Shown in pieces: positions 38,901 through 52,000 of a stretch of 64,000 nucleotides of DNA (position 1 is the stretch's first letter; the number at the start of each line of letters is the position of its first letter). The position numbers were made by a program, and so were the translations under genes. The DNA comes from Aptenodytes patagonicus. Its lineage: Eukaryota; Chordata; Aves; Sphenisciformes; Spheniscidae. The stretch spans positions 145,505,636 to 145,569,635 of the forward strand of contig NC_134950.1 of the NCBI RefSeq assembly GCF_965638725.1, in the 5' to 3' direction. A model generated the notes under the pieces. It made no database searches, had not been told where the DNA came from, and worked only from the letters and a program-made list of their open reading frames with translations.

Positions 38901-41692
38901 ATGCTCACTTCCCATCCCTGTTACCAGGAGCATGAATGCTGTGGTCCATTTCTGTGGCTATAGCTCTGGCTACTGAGTTCTAGGTTATTCTGGACAGAGG
39001 TACTTTAAATCTTTTCTGCTGAAGCACTTCCATTATTCTTTAATGGAGTATGCTTTGGGCTAGAGGGATGGCGAACGTGACTCCAAATACTTGTGGACAT
39101 GGCATTCACCTTTGAAAAAGAACTATGTTCAAGCCCTTAATCGAATTAATATGTCTTTGTAACTACTGGATTGTAGTCCTTCTCGCCCTTGCTGGCTTCC
39201 TCTGTCAGACCTGATTAATATATGTTCCATACAGGATGAATCAGAATCAGCAATGACAACATCTTCCTTCTTTCCTCTCTACCCATCGTCTCCTCCCTTC
39301 TTTTCTTCCTGGGATACTCCTTAACTTTAGGGCAGTTTATGTGGAAATGGAAGGTATGAGTTCAGTTTCCTTAGGACACAGCTGTTAGTCATGCACAGGT
39401 CTTTGGTAATGTTAATGGCGTTAGCAGTTGAGCCTCCGAGAGACTTGGCTCATTAGGAACTTTTGTTAGTTGACATAAGGGTGGTGGAAATGGGAATGAC
39501 ACATCTCTGCCACAGAAAGATTAAAAAAAAAAATAGTTAACAGGCCACTAAAGCATTTTGATGTGTTAGTCTTTGGGACTGAAGCATGTTGAAGCTGGGT
39601 GGTCACATTTTGATGTGATGCTTGCGAGGCTGGCATGGGTTTTTTGATCCTAAAGGATTTGGATATGGATATGGTTGTTATAACACTAATTACATTTTTA
39701 ATATGGAAATCTTGCACATGCAAACAAGTTGATGTTTATTGATTTAAGCTATTGCAATGTATATAACAATATTTAGCTTTAAATTAATATATGCATGTGA
39801 TGGCTTGGTATATAGAGCTGTAAATTAAGTGGTTTAGGAATGGCTCTTTGGAGCTCCCTCCAGTCATCTTGTTCTGCCGGGCCAACGAGTCTGTAAGAAT
39901 GAGAGAGGATAACAAACTGTTACCGAGGTTCTTTAATTTTGGTAATGAAGAAAGTTAACTTTGCAAGGTAGTGTAATTATAAGTAAACTTGTGGCTTCTT
40001 GCAATAGTTTTCTTACAACTGATCAGAACTTAGCCTACCCAGGCTACGCGTGCTAACTAGGCTGTGCCTGTTTCAATCTGACAGTCAACAGAGGAGGGAA
40101 CAGATCAAAGGCCTCCGGTATAGCAGGTGCATACGTTATCTATCATGGGATGTTAGAAGAGCTGGGAATGTCCTTCTACCCAGGTCTGTGATCTGTGAAT
40201 CTTCATGGTATTCTCCCCAGCCTGCCACAGGGCAGCCAAATCACAGAGAGAACAGGGTTTAAGGTATATCCTTTTCTCTGGTGTTTCCTGATTCCTCATT
40301 CAAGTGAATGGCTTCTGCGGATATTATTCTGTATCTCCCTTGCATAGGAAGCCTAGTTCTCCATCTGATTCAGGGATCCAGATTTTGCTATTTAGATGCC
40401 TAAAATTTAGAAAGTACAGCAGTGAACCTAATTTCCTTTTGTGGATTTATCTGATAGTAGCCCAAAAATTGAATTTTAAAATTTTACCCCCATTCCTAGA
40501 ATAAATGTTGCTGTTGCATCCCTGTGCATTTCCTGTAACTTACATTACCTGCTATCAAACCAGGCAGACCAGTCACATCTTTGCAAGACTCTTAGAAAAT
40601 TAATATGAAGATGTTGCTTCTCAGAAAGCAAACCCGTGTTCAGTGTTGTGAGGTGAGTCATCAGCCGTCTGCCACAGTTGTACCTACTCAGTCGATCACA
40701 TATGAGATGTAGAGCAGATGTCACACAATCATGCAATTCTGAAAACAACACAAGATATTCCGGGAAAACAGATTCACCAGTACTGAGAGTCTTCAGAGTG
40801 TGGCTGTGTTTAACAACATCAAAGTTAAAAGTCACTTAAAAAAAGAGCCTACTCAAATTAGTAAGAAAGATACTCAGAGAGGAGCTGTTACTAACATTTT
40901 CCTTTTGTGGTAAATAAAGAAGCAAAACTTAGTGAGGAATTTAGAGTCCACAAATAATGGATCCCCAGCTGATACTAAGAGGTGTAAATCCATTAGCTTC
41001 AGTGAAATGATGCCCATTTACAGCTGCTAAGGATCTCATTCTTTGTGGAGTATTTTGCAATAAATTTTGTTCTGAATCCGTATTATGAATTGAAGAAGAG
41101 TTGCCACTATAAACAAATGAAAAACAAAAGGACTGAACTGATATATTATTGTGTGATAGATCTTTTATTTTTCTCTCTGTTATCCTACTACTAGGGGTTG
41201 GGCTGCTGCATGGAAGGGTAGCAGGAGAGAGCGCAGGTGCCCTGCACAAGTGACAGCTCTGAAGAAACTAAGTCTTAAAAAGAGGATATTCTCCAAAGGG
41301 TGGTAGTTTCCTCTGTTGCAGGTGTTGTCATTTCTTTCCCATACTGTGCCGCATGTAGAGACACAGCCACATCTCCTCTGGTGCGGTGCTGCAGGTAGTA
41401 ATGTATGGTCTGACCAAGGGGCTAGGAGGAGTCATGATTCAAATGAAGGGACTGCTGAGCACAGGATGCTATAATGTTGTATCCGTACAGTTACTTCTTT
41501 AGCTTGGACCTTTTTACAGTCAGTCTACAGCCACTGATTTTAATTATGATGGCATTAAATATCTCCAAATCCCTACCATTTCCAAATTCAAATGCAAACA
41601 TTTTCAAACTGATGATAATGTATAGTTGTTTTTTTGCAGTGCTGTAGCCCAGGACTGCCCAGACCTCCATTGCTTGCAAACTGAGAGCTCAT

Positions 41693-41775
41693 AAAAATGT
41701 GAGGCTCTCCAATAATTTTAAATCACTCTGTCCTGACTAAAATGATTTAAAATCATTGGAACGCTTCACATTTTT
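41693..41775. repeat. 83-bp near-palindrome (33-bp arms, 17-nt loop)
   Basis: The arms 41693-41725 and 41743-41775 are inverted copies matching at 29 of 33 positions, separated by a 17-nt spacer. As RNA from the + strand, one of the four differences is a G-U wobble and three are true mismatches. On the - strand two become wobbles. The size and shape suit a microRNA precursor or a short palindromic interspersed element of the MITE or ancient conserved-hairpin type. I do not recognise the family. It lies in intron 3, so it would be transcribed with CDK6. Confidence 0.85.
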
Positions 41776-43619
41776 TCAGTTGTTCCAGTTTGGAAAGCAG
41801 TCAAGCAACATTGGAGCATAATGTATGAAAGCAACCTGCCTGAAATAATAATTTTAGTCGTTCAAAACAATGACACTGAATTAGAAATGTCACTGTGAAA
41901 AGATGTCTATCAAGGACTCTCTAAATAGACATCTCAACCTACTTTTCTTTTATGGCCCAAACTCTCAAGGCAGCAGTACAGTCCAGTAGGGCCCTAAGGG
42001 ACACATCCTTTTCAAAGTCAGAAGGAAGCTATTGTTTTCAATAGATGGAGGGCCAGAAATCATCTTTATTCGGAAAGACAAAGGGAATTAAGAAACTGAA
42101 GAGATTCTGAATTGTGGGCAGGGATAGAGATTGAGCCTTTAGTAGAACAAAATTTATGATGAAGTCATTGCAAAATTGCAGTATTACAAACACTGGAAGT
42201 GAAATGTTGCTATCAGCTCATTTCATTTCTGTTAATTCTGCAGAGCTGGACGTTAATGTGGTGCAAAGAAAAGCTTATGGATCCTACTGCTCTGGATTCC
42301 CTTGAGACGCTCTCAGATTATTAGTGACACTGGGGTTTTGCTATTGGAACATCAATGTGGTAGCAATTGCTGTGTGAAATGCTTTGATGGCACTGAAAGA
42401 AAGACAGGGAGCACGTGGTAGGAATAATGCTCAAGCAGGTGTAAAAGTGGGGCTAGACTGCCAGGCAGCATGTCAAAGACAGTGCCGTACTGTTCCGCAG
42501 CGAGCCAGTGGCAGTTCCTCAGAGTGGGGAGTATTTTCAAGATGCTTTCCTTTGTCTCACGGTGATGGTGTATAGTCGCAACTTGCTCTGCAAGTAAATC
42601 CTGCCTCAGTGATCAGCAGAAGTGTCACTCATGTTTTCAGAGTCTTTCTCTTCATCAAAGATGAGATGCCACAGTTAAAACAATTAAGAGAAAGCTGTTA
42701 CAGCTCATGGTTCATGTAAAGCAGTGGCAGAAAAATAGACTGAAATGTTTGGATTTACCCATGTTCTAAATTTTGCTTACAAGCCATATGTTACTTTTGA
42801 CAAGTAATTTGAAGGTCGGACTGCCGCAGATGTGAGATAAAGAGGAGATGTTCAAAGAGTCATTCTTGATTTTTATGGGGGCAGATAGGAATCACTTTCT
42901 TAATAGTAGTTTCTGCACTGAAAGGAAATCAGGCCCCTATGCCTCTGCATACCCACAAAGCTATACTTCATCCCAAAACAAGCACACAGAGATGGGGAAG
43001 AGGAGACAGAATGACACAAATTGTGACAAGGTATATATTTGGGAAACCTGGCCAACATATTTTTTCTTGTTGAACTCCAGATTCTAAGGGTTGAACTCAG
43101 CTGATCTGGGACAAGAAGCGTTGCAGCAGGATACCTTCCCATCTCAGCCAACCCAAGTTATTGTAGCTCAGATTCTCTATACCAGGATATTCACAAAGTG
43201 TCCGTATTTATTCACAGCAAATATACAGCTGTAGTGTAAAATAATTCAAAAGTTGGCCACAGACAACTCATAGCTAATAGAAGATAATATAGTAATCAAA
43301 TAAGTTATTTTTTTATAAAACTTTTTGCTGTTCCACCCCAAGAGAAATTTAATACTCTTGCGCTAGCTGTATACACTGCTTTTATGCCAGTGAATAGGCA
43401 GGTTATTGTATCCCACAGTAAAAATTAATTTGAAGCATGTTACTTTAGTGGCACACTGATTTAATCAAGATATGTTGTGTTTGTTTCTTTTCCTCTGTAA
43501 CAGATGTATTTAGCTTATGCCAGAAAACAAAGCCCATACAAATGGATAGGGACGGAATTTTTTTTTATTACATGTTTTCATATGTAGAACTTAAAATTAG
43601 CTTTAAGAAATTTTAAATT

Positions 43620-43976
43620 ATTTATATATATATTGCACATAAACACACATACATATATACATATAATTATTGTAAAAGTCCTCTAACATATTTGCAGAAA
43701 AAACGTTGCTATTTGTGCAAGTGGGAGAAAGGGAAAGGGAAACTCAATGATCATCACTCTACTGTCTATGAAGTTCATGATCTCAAAATAGCTGTGGGCC
43801 AGAAGATGCCAGAACTGGCAACTCAGAATGCTTAGAGAAGAGTCAAAAGTACAAGAATACAGAGGGGGTAGCACCAGTTCTCCTCCTGTGCCTAGGGAGT
43901 GGTTTGGTGTATATTTTCTTTATATGTATACACGTGAAGGCATACTACACATACACGTACACATATATATATACTC
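43620..43976. repeat. Degenerate AT/CA microsatellite patches
   Basis: Two patches of imperfect TATA/CACA/TACA repeats, at about 43620-43670 and 43912-43974, separated by ordinary sequence. They look like decayed microsatellites. Confidence 0.7.
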
Positions 43977-44340
43977 ATGATCTGCTGATTCCCAGAGTTC
44001 ATCCCATAGGCTTATGTTTCAGCTCATCATCAGATACAGCTGAGCTGGAATGAGGTCTGTTATAGTCATAGGGAAGAAATAAAATGGGACCCAGCCGAGG
44101 CTGTGCCTCTCCCTCCTACTCAGTGTGTCGGATCAGAGACACATGGAGAGCCTCCATCCCACCCGCCCCTGCAGATACCAGAACAGACACGGTTCCTCCC
44201 TGCTTCCCGTCCTCTGGCCATCAGGGACAAAACTGCAGAGAAGCACCAGCCAGTGGCATCAGCCAGCTACACTCAGCTGCTCTAGCAACCAAAGCCAAAA
44301 GCTCTGACACTCAGAGGGTTTCCAGTGATTTCAACTCAAT

Positions 44341-44530
44341 GTTCTCTGCCTGTGCTAATCCCATTTTTTCCAGCCCTTTCTTCCTTCCATCCTTCCCTTC
44401 CACCTTCATTTTTTCACCTCACTTTCACTCTGTATTTGCACTGTATAGCACTCCTCTCTTCTGTTCCTTCCCTCCCTCCAGAACTTTTCTCTCCATCGCT
44501 TTTCTTTCCATTTTGCTTATCCCCTCCTAA
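44341..44530 (+). repeat. Pyrimidine-rich low-complexity block
   Basis: The + strand is dominated by TTCC, CTTT and TTTC words. It makes a long but meaningless Ser/Phe/Pro-rich open frame starting upstream at 44084. No known domain is present. Confidence 0.7.
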
Positions 44531-47500
44531 CTGACTCTACTCCCATAAAACAGTAACATCATGGAACTGTCACACTGTTTCTCCACCTGGGGTCTGTCTT
44601 GTCCATTTTATTTGTGAGCTATTAATGGAAGAGGTTGTGTGAAAACCCTTGATTGTATAGTGCCCACCATAATAGGTCCTCCTTTTTGGCTGGCCGTTAC
44701 ACAGTACCTTGTTAAACATGAATCACGATAATCAGATCCTACAACAGCATTATTTGTCTAAAATAGTGCTTCTCCTCTGCTCTGCTGTTTCCCCACCACA
44801 GCCACTTCACAAATTTGCACAACTGCTTCCTTTATATATCAGTACTCTGTAATCAGCGTATGGTTCATGTTACAGGTTTCTCGGGTTTCAAAGTGAAATA
44901 AAATGAGCTTTCTTCCATTTTGAGAATATCCTTCTTTTTAAGAAGTCCAAACAAAGACACACGTTATTAGCAAGTTCGCAAGCAGCTGCCAAAAGACAGA
45001 AAATTTAGAATGGAAACACAAGTGAAATAACAGAAATACTGCTTGTTGTTTGCTCTTGGTGTGGCAGCAAGGGAAAATATTTAGAAATTAAAATGATTAA
45101 TTTATTTGTAGTTTTAATAAAGCAGACGTGGTTTTGTAATATTTGCCAATGTCGGTACTCCAGAGCACAACTATGGGTCAAATCCTTCTGTGATGTAACT
45201 GTTGGCTTCTTAGGGTTCCTCCAGGGGTGAGTGTGGTGCAATGCTATTAGCATCAGTTAGCAAGCAGCCTTTCATTTATTTTCATGCAAAGCCTGAACAG
45301 TTTGCAATTAAGAAAGAGCAAATTACAAAGGCTCAAGCTCCTAGATCAAATCTGTGCTTAATTTTTGGGTTGGAAGCCTTATCCGAAGACTCATAAACAT
45401 CAGTATTTTAGGTTCTTCTTACTTCTCTGTTATCATTACAGCTATACAGTACGACCACTTATGTCAGTATACATAAAACATTTAAACTCATGCTGGAATA
45501 TATACCTGAACCTTCTGATTCAACTTCAGACCTTAAAGGAAAAACCCCAAAGGGAGCAGAGGCTCTGCTCCAGCAAAGCACTTAAGCTTCTGCTTACTTT
45601 TATGTAAACAGATTGCTTCGGCTTTAGAAGTGAGGTTGAAAGACTGCGAATTAGAGGAGCTAACAGAGGAGAATCAGTTGCTATCCTGTACTGCTGACCT
45701 GATGAATTCCAAGGTTAGAGCAAAGAAGAATTGAAACCGTTGTTTCTGTAGTCTCAGATTAGTCATAGACATGCATTTTGCTTGTGTTTAAATGCTTTGT
45801 CAGAGCGAGGAAGTAGTCTTCCCTGAAAACTTATGTGTAAGCAACATTTGTGCCTTTGGAACCAGACTCCTGACTATTCACAAAAGTGTGTCAGAATTGG
45901 TCATCACAGTAAACTGACTCAGTAATGGAAAAGGGCTCCGGAGGATCACAGGTTTGACGGACTGGTTTATTTATTTCTTTTTTCATTAATATCATAACTG
46001 TTCTGGCCACGGAATTTATCCCATTTGCCTTTGAAAATTGTGACCCTTAAGAATACCCATTTAAAAGAAGAAGCTGTTTTTTACCATCATGACCAACTCA
46101 TTAGAAGCCAGCGCATTGTACCTTTATTAATGTTGACCAGTGCCTTATACCATAAAGCGCCCACTGAAATTAGTGGCTTAATTGCAAAGAAGGTTACTGC
46201 TCAACAGTTTTCACTGTTGCTAAATATGTGACTTTGCAAACAGCGCCATAAAAATTCTAAGTATTTCTAAAATGTCTCACTTCTTTGGTCTATGCAAGAG
46301 GAAGCATTGCACTGTAACTTTAAAATGCCAAAAATAATCAAGAAGACATGTTAGCCATCTCTTAAGAGCATTTCATTTCCAAGCCAATAAATTCAGCTGC
46401 TGAATTTTTGTCCTTTGTTTTAGGATGTGACAGTTCTGTTGCATAACTACAATTAAGGAATCTCAGAAGGCTCGAAATGTTACAATATTCTGTGGATGCA
46501 AGCGCAGAGTCGTTTTTCGTTTAGTTTTACAGCAGGGAAGGGGCACTGGAATGGCAGCGTGTTGCCTTTTTTTAACATCTAGTTTATGATTCATTCTAAA
46601 ATATTCTTTCATTTGGAATTAACTTCAGATATTCCTGTTCTGACAAGCAGAGTAAATATTTTAGCAAGGACTTTTTAGAGAGAAATTTTGACAGTAACAT
46701 ACTCCTCCCTTAGTGTTACAAAGGAAATACTTGCTATCCAAACCCAGAGACGGCATTTTAATGGAAATGGTTCCAAAAGAATACGTAGGATGTTACAAAT
46801 GTAAAATGCATTTAATGAAAGAGTATACAGATGTCTTTCATGTATTTTAAATAAAAATGTCTAATTTGAGACTTGAGAAAGTCAACAGCAATCTCTGAGC
46901 CATATGCTTGTTATTACAATAGTATGTTGTGTATAACTGTCATTCAGTGAGAAACAACACAGACCGAAAAGGAAAAGACATATAAAAACACGAAGTTAAA
47001 GGAGGAGACACCATCTTACAAAGCATTTTTTATTATATTTTTGCCTTGATTAGAATATATCCCTTTCTTGCTTTTTCTTTGCTCACATAATTCCTGCCGA
47101 TGTCTATAGGGCTTATGGAAGACATAGGAAAGGGAGAATAGAGGCCAAGCTGCGTGGGCTATAGTGAACCAAAACTGCAAAGAGATGCATACTTGACAGA
47201 GTTTAAAATAAAAATAAACCACAGTTTCTTTGCTTGGTTTCTGGAGCAGAAAGTCGCAAAACAAGCAGAAAACTTTTGGTTCTTGATGAAATGGTTAGTT
47301 TAGCTTCCTTACCTCAACTGCTCTGAGTGTTTCAGACTTTAACCTTTGTTTCAATGAAAAGAATTTAGACCTAATTCGACTTAGGTTTATGTCTGTGAAA
47401 CTGGGGCCTTGGAAAATATTTCAGAAGTAGCGTTAGCCTTATGTTTGCATTTTGTTCTTTTGCAAATGTGGTGGAGGTAACCTTGATTTGCTAGTTAGTG

Positions 47501-48132
47501 GAGTCACACTTTATTGCGACAGAAAACTAAGAACAGTCCTTCAGTGAAAATAACAAAGACCTACCCCATGGTGATTGATGATAACGTTGTACAAGTGAAA
47601 TGAGCTGGAAAGTCATCATCTTGTCTTTTCCTTTGCCACAGGAGAAGCATAACAGAGAGATTTCTTTTCTTCTGGTCCTGATAAGGAATCTAACAAAGCA
47701 TAAGGAGAGGTTACACAGCATGGAAATGTGTTACACCCAGCTGCTCACTAGCTTGCAAAGCTGCAGTAAATAATACAGTTGCTATTTAATAAACAAAAGA
47801 AAACAGAAGTCCTTTGATAGTGATCCCTAGCCTCTCTCGTTTGCCCTTCTGAAGATACGGTTTGTTTCTACTTAATTGACTGTCATTTTGGAATAACAGA
47901 GTTTGATATTGTATTGTACGATTTGTAATGGGTTTTTTTGTTGATAGGGAAAGCCTTCTCTTTCTAGGGCCTGATTCAGCAAAGCACAGACGTATGTGCT
48001 TCAGGTTGTCTGGATCGTTGCTACTTTTATTCTCATAGGTTTTCCATGAATGGTTACAGTGAAGATACGCAAGAAGACATGTAGTTTTCTTTTCCAAATT
48101 GACTTACATAATCAATAGCATACTTTTTTGCT

Positions 48133-48213
48133 TGTCACAAGTTACCCTTTTGAGAAGCAATGATGCATTTGTCACAAGCTACATTTGTCACGTGCGTCAT
48201 TTGTGACACTTTA
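48133..48213. promoter_or_regulatory. Cluster of TTGTCAC words with an E-box
   Basis: TTGTCAC occurs at about 48133, 48169 and 48185, followed by its inverse-type TTGTGACA at about 48201. The third copy runs into CACGTG (48189-48194), a canonical E-box preceded by GT, as in MITF/TFE-type GTCACGTG sites. It may be a short decayed tandem or a factor-binding cluster. Evidence is by eye only. Confidence 0.25.
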
Positions 48214-48900
48214 CTTTCAAAAGATACTTATTCATGGAAGCAGTTTGTTCCATTAATTGGCTCTTTTTGCAAGTTAACTTCTAACATACCTTTGGTTTTT
48301 TATTAAAAATCTCTTAGAGTTTGTTTTGTTTAGCATTCAGGGAGGTGAGGGAAGGGAGAGAATATCCTGCCTGTGAAACATTGGAGGCAATCTTCTCCCC
48401 GCCCAAGAAGACTATTGCCTCTCATGTTGCACCTTTCCCCCTATCCCCAAGCCTCACCCTCACCTCCAAAGCAGAGCTGATTCTTGTCTATTGTGCTAAC
48501 ATTAAGAAATAAGTAGGCTCATCGCTCATTGTGTCACTATGAGTTGAAGATGCCTCCTTCTTTAAGAACCAGTCAAGTGTTCAAAAGAAAACAAGGCAAG
48601 GTTTACACTAATTTACGCTCATGTAAATCAGTGTCATTTTGCTCAGGACTGGAGGGGCTATGGCCCATGGCACTTCAGAGAGACTTGGCAGATATGTGGG
48701 ACCATATCCCACCACTGCAGCCACAGCAAACATCTCAGGCACATTACTACCTGTTACAGTTCGTTATAACTGAAATCCAGAGATGAGCTGCTGAGGCATG
48801 CTAATAGCTGGCATCTTCTGCTGATCTACCTTGCTTGGTAATCACCTGGCCTGTGGGAGGCAGCAACTCAAAGAGATGGAGTAGGACCACAGGGCCTGAG

Positions 48901-49075
48901 AGTGAGTGTGGTAGGAGAGGAAATGGCTGAGTGGGATGGTGTGCAGTGAAGGTGTGAAGAGAAGAGTCACAACTGGGGATGGGGCAGGAAAGGGCAACAG
49001 GGTGCATGAAGGGAGGAAAGAAGGAAGTAAAGGAAAAGGTAGGAAATCAGAAAAGAAAGGAGAAAGTGATAGACC
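48901..49075 (+). repeat. Purine-rich low-complexity block
   Basis: A GGAAAGAAGG-type region with mixed G and A words and few pyrimidines, much less regular than the tract at 1.85-2.47 kb. It yields Gly/Lys/Glu-rich frames that are not credible genes. Confidence 0.6.
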
Positions 49076-52000
49076 ATGTAAGTGGAAGGGAATGGGCAGC
49101 CATTCCCCTAGTCTGGTGCTGTCGGCAAACTTATGCTTTTGGTGAAAACGGAAGACTGCGCACTTGCTTGACTCCTCTTGCAAAATCTCTTCTCTATGCC
49201 TTGTCTATGGGATAAATTGCTTGCCTGTTCTCCTTGTAAAGCTGTTGGTTCAAGAGCTATTGATTTTATAATTTAACATAATAGAATTGCAAATTAATTG
49301 CTACTGTAAATATGGAGAACAACTCAACCTGCTGAGTGCTTCCAAGAAACAATTCTCCTTTTCCCTACTTTTGATTTAAGTGTACTAAGGCATCAGTAAG
49401 ATTCTCATCCTGAAGACTGTTTTGACAGTTCATACAATGCTGTAACAGCACTGCAAAGCTGTGTGTACAATTCTTGGACTGGGGCTCCTGTCCTCTCTCA
49501 GCTCTTCCTAGAAGCCCTTTTCTACCCATAGCTTACATCCAAGAAATCTTTCCTCTTGTGTATATCCTTGGTTTTCCTGAAGGTTGTTATGCCTTTATAA
49601 CTGAAAGCAAATTCTAGATCTTTGGAGTACTTAACAAACATTAACCAGTTAATCTTTGCAACACTCATGAAGTAGTTAACCATTATCCCTGAATTTATAA
49701 TATGGAGCAAGAGAGGCAGCGAAGTTAAATGAACACCTGTGACTAGGGCTCAGGTAGTAATTGACCCCAATGTTGAGCCATTGTACAGCACTGACGAGCA
49801 TCACGATACTTCTGCCATGCAAGTATATTACAAGCAAAAAAAATTATTGAAAAGCGGCTTTTAAAAAGTACACAACTGAGCTTTATTTATTATGTATTCC
49901 CTGGAGAGGTTAGGAAGGGACTGTCTTCTTACTTTCCTCTGTGTTCGCATCTTTAATAAAAACTGTTAACTATTTATTAAAAGAGTGTCTAACTCCAGAG
50001 AATAGCTTTATTTTGATGTCTGGTGTCATGTTGACACTTTTGTCTCAGAGGAGGTTGGTTACATCTCTCTGAAGGTCCTGTTGGTTCCAATGAGTGTGGG
50101 AGGAGGATGGAAATATTAAAAAGCAGTGGGACCAGCTCAGGTCTTTGAAAATTGATGGATAGAGTCCCAGTGACTTCACTGGGCTTTGGTTGTGCCTAAT
50201 ACGAGGCCATCTTCTTCCTCAGCATGCAAGTGCCGTTCACGACTATGCTGAATTCCTGGACATTTTTATGATGGAAGCAATCAAAATTAATTAGGCCCGA
50301 AGTCCAAACTCTACAGTAACCCCAATTTCTAATTCACAAAAGTGTCTCTGCTATCCCACCAGCCTCTTTTACAGTGCCTTGGGCTCCTATGTATCTGTAT
50401 ATGTCACAAAATATATTTCCTTATATATCAGGAAATGGAGCAGGCCTGTGTTATAATAAGTTTAAACAAGTTTTCTATTAAACAAAAATTGCTGAGTTTA
50501 TAACTTCGAAGGAGCCATAGGAATTAGGTGCCCAAGTCCTATTGATTTTAAAGGATGTTTGGGTTTCTAATCTGTAGGATCCTATTGACTGCTTTTTCCT
50601 CAGTTTTAAAAAAGCCTAACTTATTTTCTTGTTGCCATGCAGGTGTTTCATAAAGAATCCATGCATTTTTAGTGGATAATGTTTAAAAAAACAACTGAGA
50701 GAGAAATTAAAGGAACAGTCTTCTTGAGCCTTTTGTCTCTAGCCAAGGATTTGACAGTTTTCAAAAAAGTCTTGGCTGAAATGTTCAAAGCTGCCTTGGG
50801 TGTAGGAGATCTGGTCATCCAAATCCCCTGGGATACTTTAAAGTCTCATCCTTTGTTGTTATGTATCAGCGTATAAACAAATCTCAGCCTTCTTGATGGC
50901 ACACTGCAGACAAATCCAATGAGAATTTCTGCAGAAATGTCAGTAATGTTGCTAAGGTGTTGATAGACCATTAGGAAGAGTAGTGTGTCATAAAACTTTA
51001 TGTATTTACATAATTTGAATGCTCCTCTGGACCAGAATCCATGTGGTCTAAGCTGTTTACACATGATTTTGAGCATGTTAAGAAGTTAGTCTTTGTTCTG
51101 AGGTTAGCCCTTCTTGTGCTCAGGTGACAATGTAGGGCAGTCATCTTCCAGGGCCTTCCACTTTATCTCTAACGTGAGCTTAAGTTAGCAGTCCCCAGAA
51201 GATAAATTTACAGATTTACTCTTCTAGGAGGCTTTACCTCCTAAGTCCGAAGCTGTTTGTAAAGCATTTTTCTTGATGTATGTGCACAGCATTGTTTCAG
51301 CTTTCTAATCACTGACCAGCTGGCTTGTTAGTGAATAGAGCTGTGGGCCCCTTGCCACGTTTCATGTGAGGTCTTGGCTGGGTGGCCAAGCAGGCAGCCT
51401 GCAGCCAGTGTCAAAGCAATTCAAGAGGTATTGGCACAGCAGTGTCCCCATTAATTTCTGCTTGTCACATGCTGTCATGCAAGTTACACCAGAGAGGAAA
51501 TGACCGTTAAAAAAAAAAAGTACGCTTGTGGCACTTGGTCCCCTGCAGACGTTATCCCTGAGGTTAAACAAGTGGATACAATTAGCTGCTATCCACAGAC
51601 AGCTGCAGGGAAGGAGAAGCCGAGATCTGGGCCCCACAGCAACGTGTCTTTCCTGTTAGCAAGGAGTGTCGGCTGTCAACATATGCCATATTTTTAACCC
51701 TTCATGGAGTCTGAGTAAATTAAAAAGAGCTATTACGACCAATAGTGTCACAAAGGTGCTGGTAAATAGCCGTAGTGCTGATTGAGCAGCGTTCTCTAGG
51801 GAAGGAGTTTTGTTTGTTGGTGCCATTCCTCGTAAGGACCGGTGTGAGCGGTGCTGGAGGAGAATCGGCTCATCAGTGATTGATAATTTAATGTAGTTTG
51901 TAGATTCTGGCAGGGAGTGAGACCGTGGTTTCTGTGAACTCCTCTCAGAAGCATACTGAAGTAGTTAAAGGGAGTCACATCCAGCTTTGTGGATTTTCTG

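Noticed and set aside
44084..44530. A 148-codon + strand open frame
   Set aside because: Its second half is pyrimidine-rich low complexity. It has no domain and no flanking splice or promoter signals.
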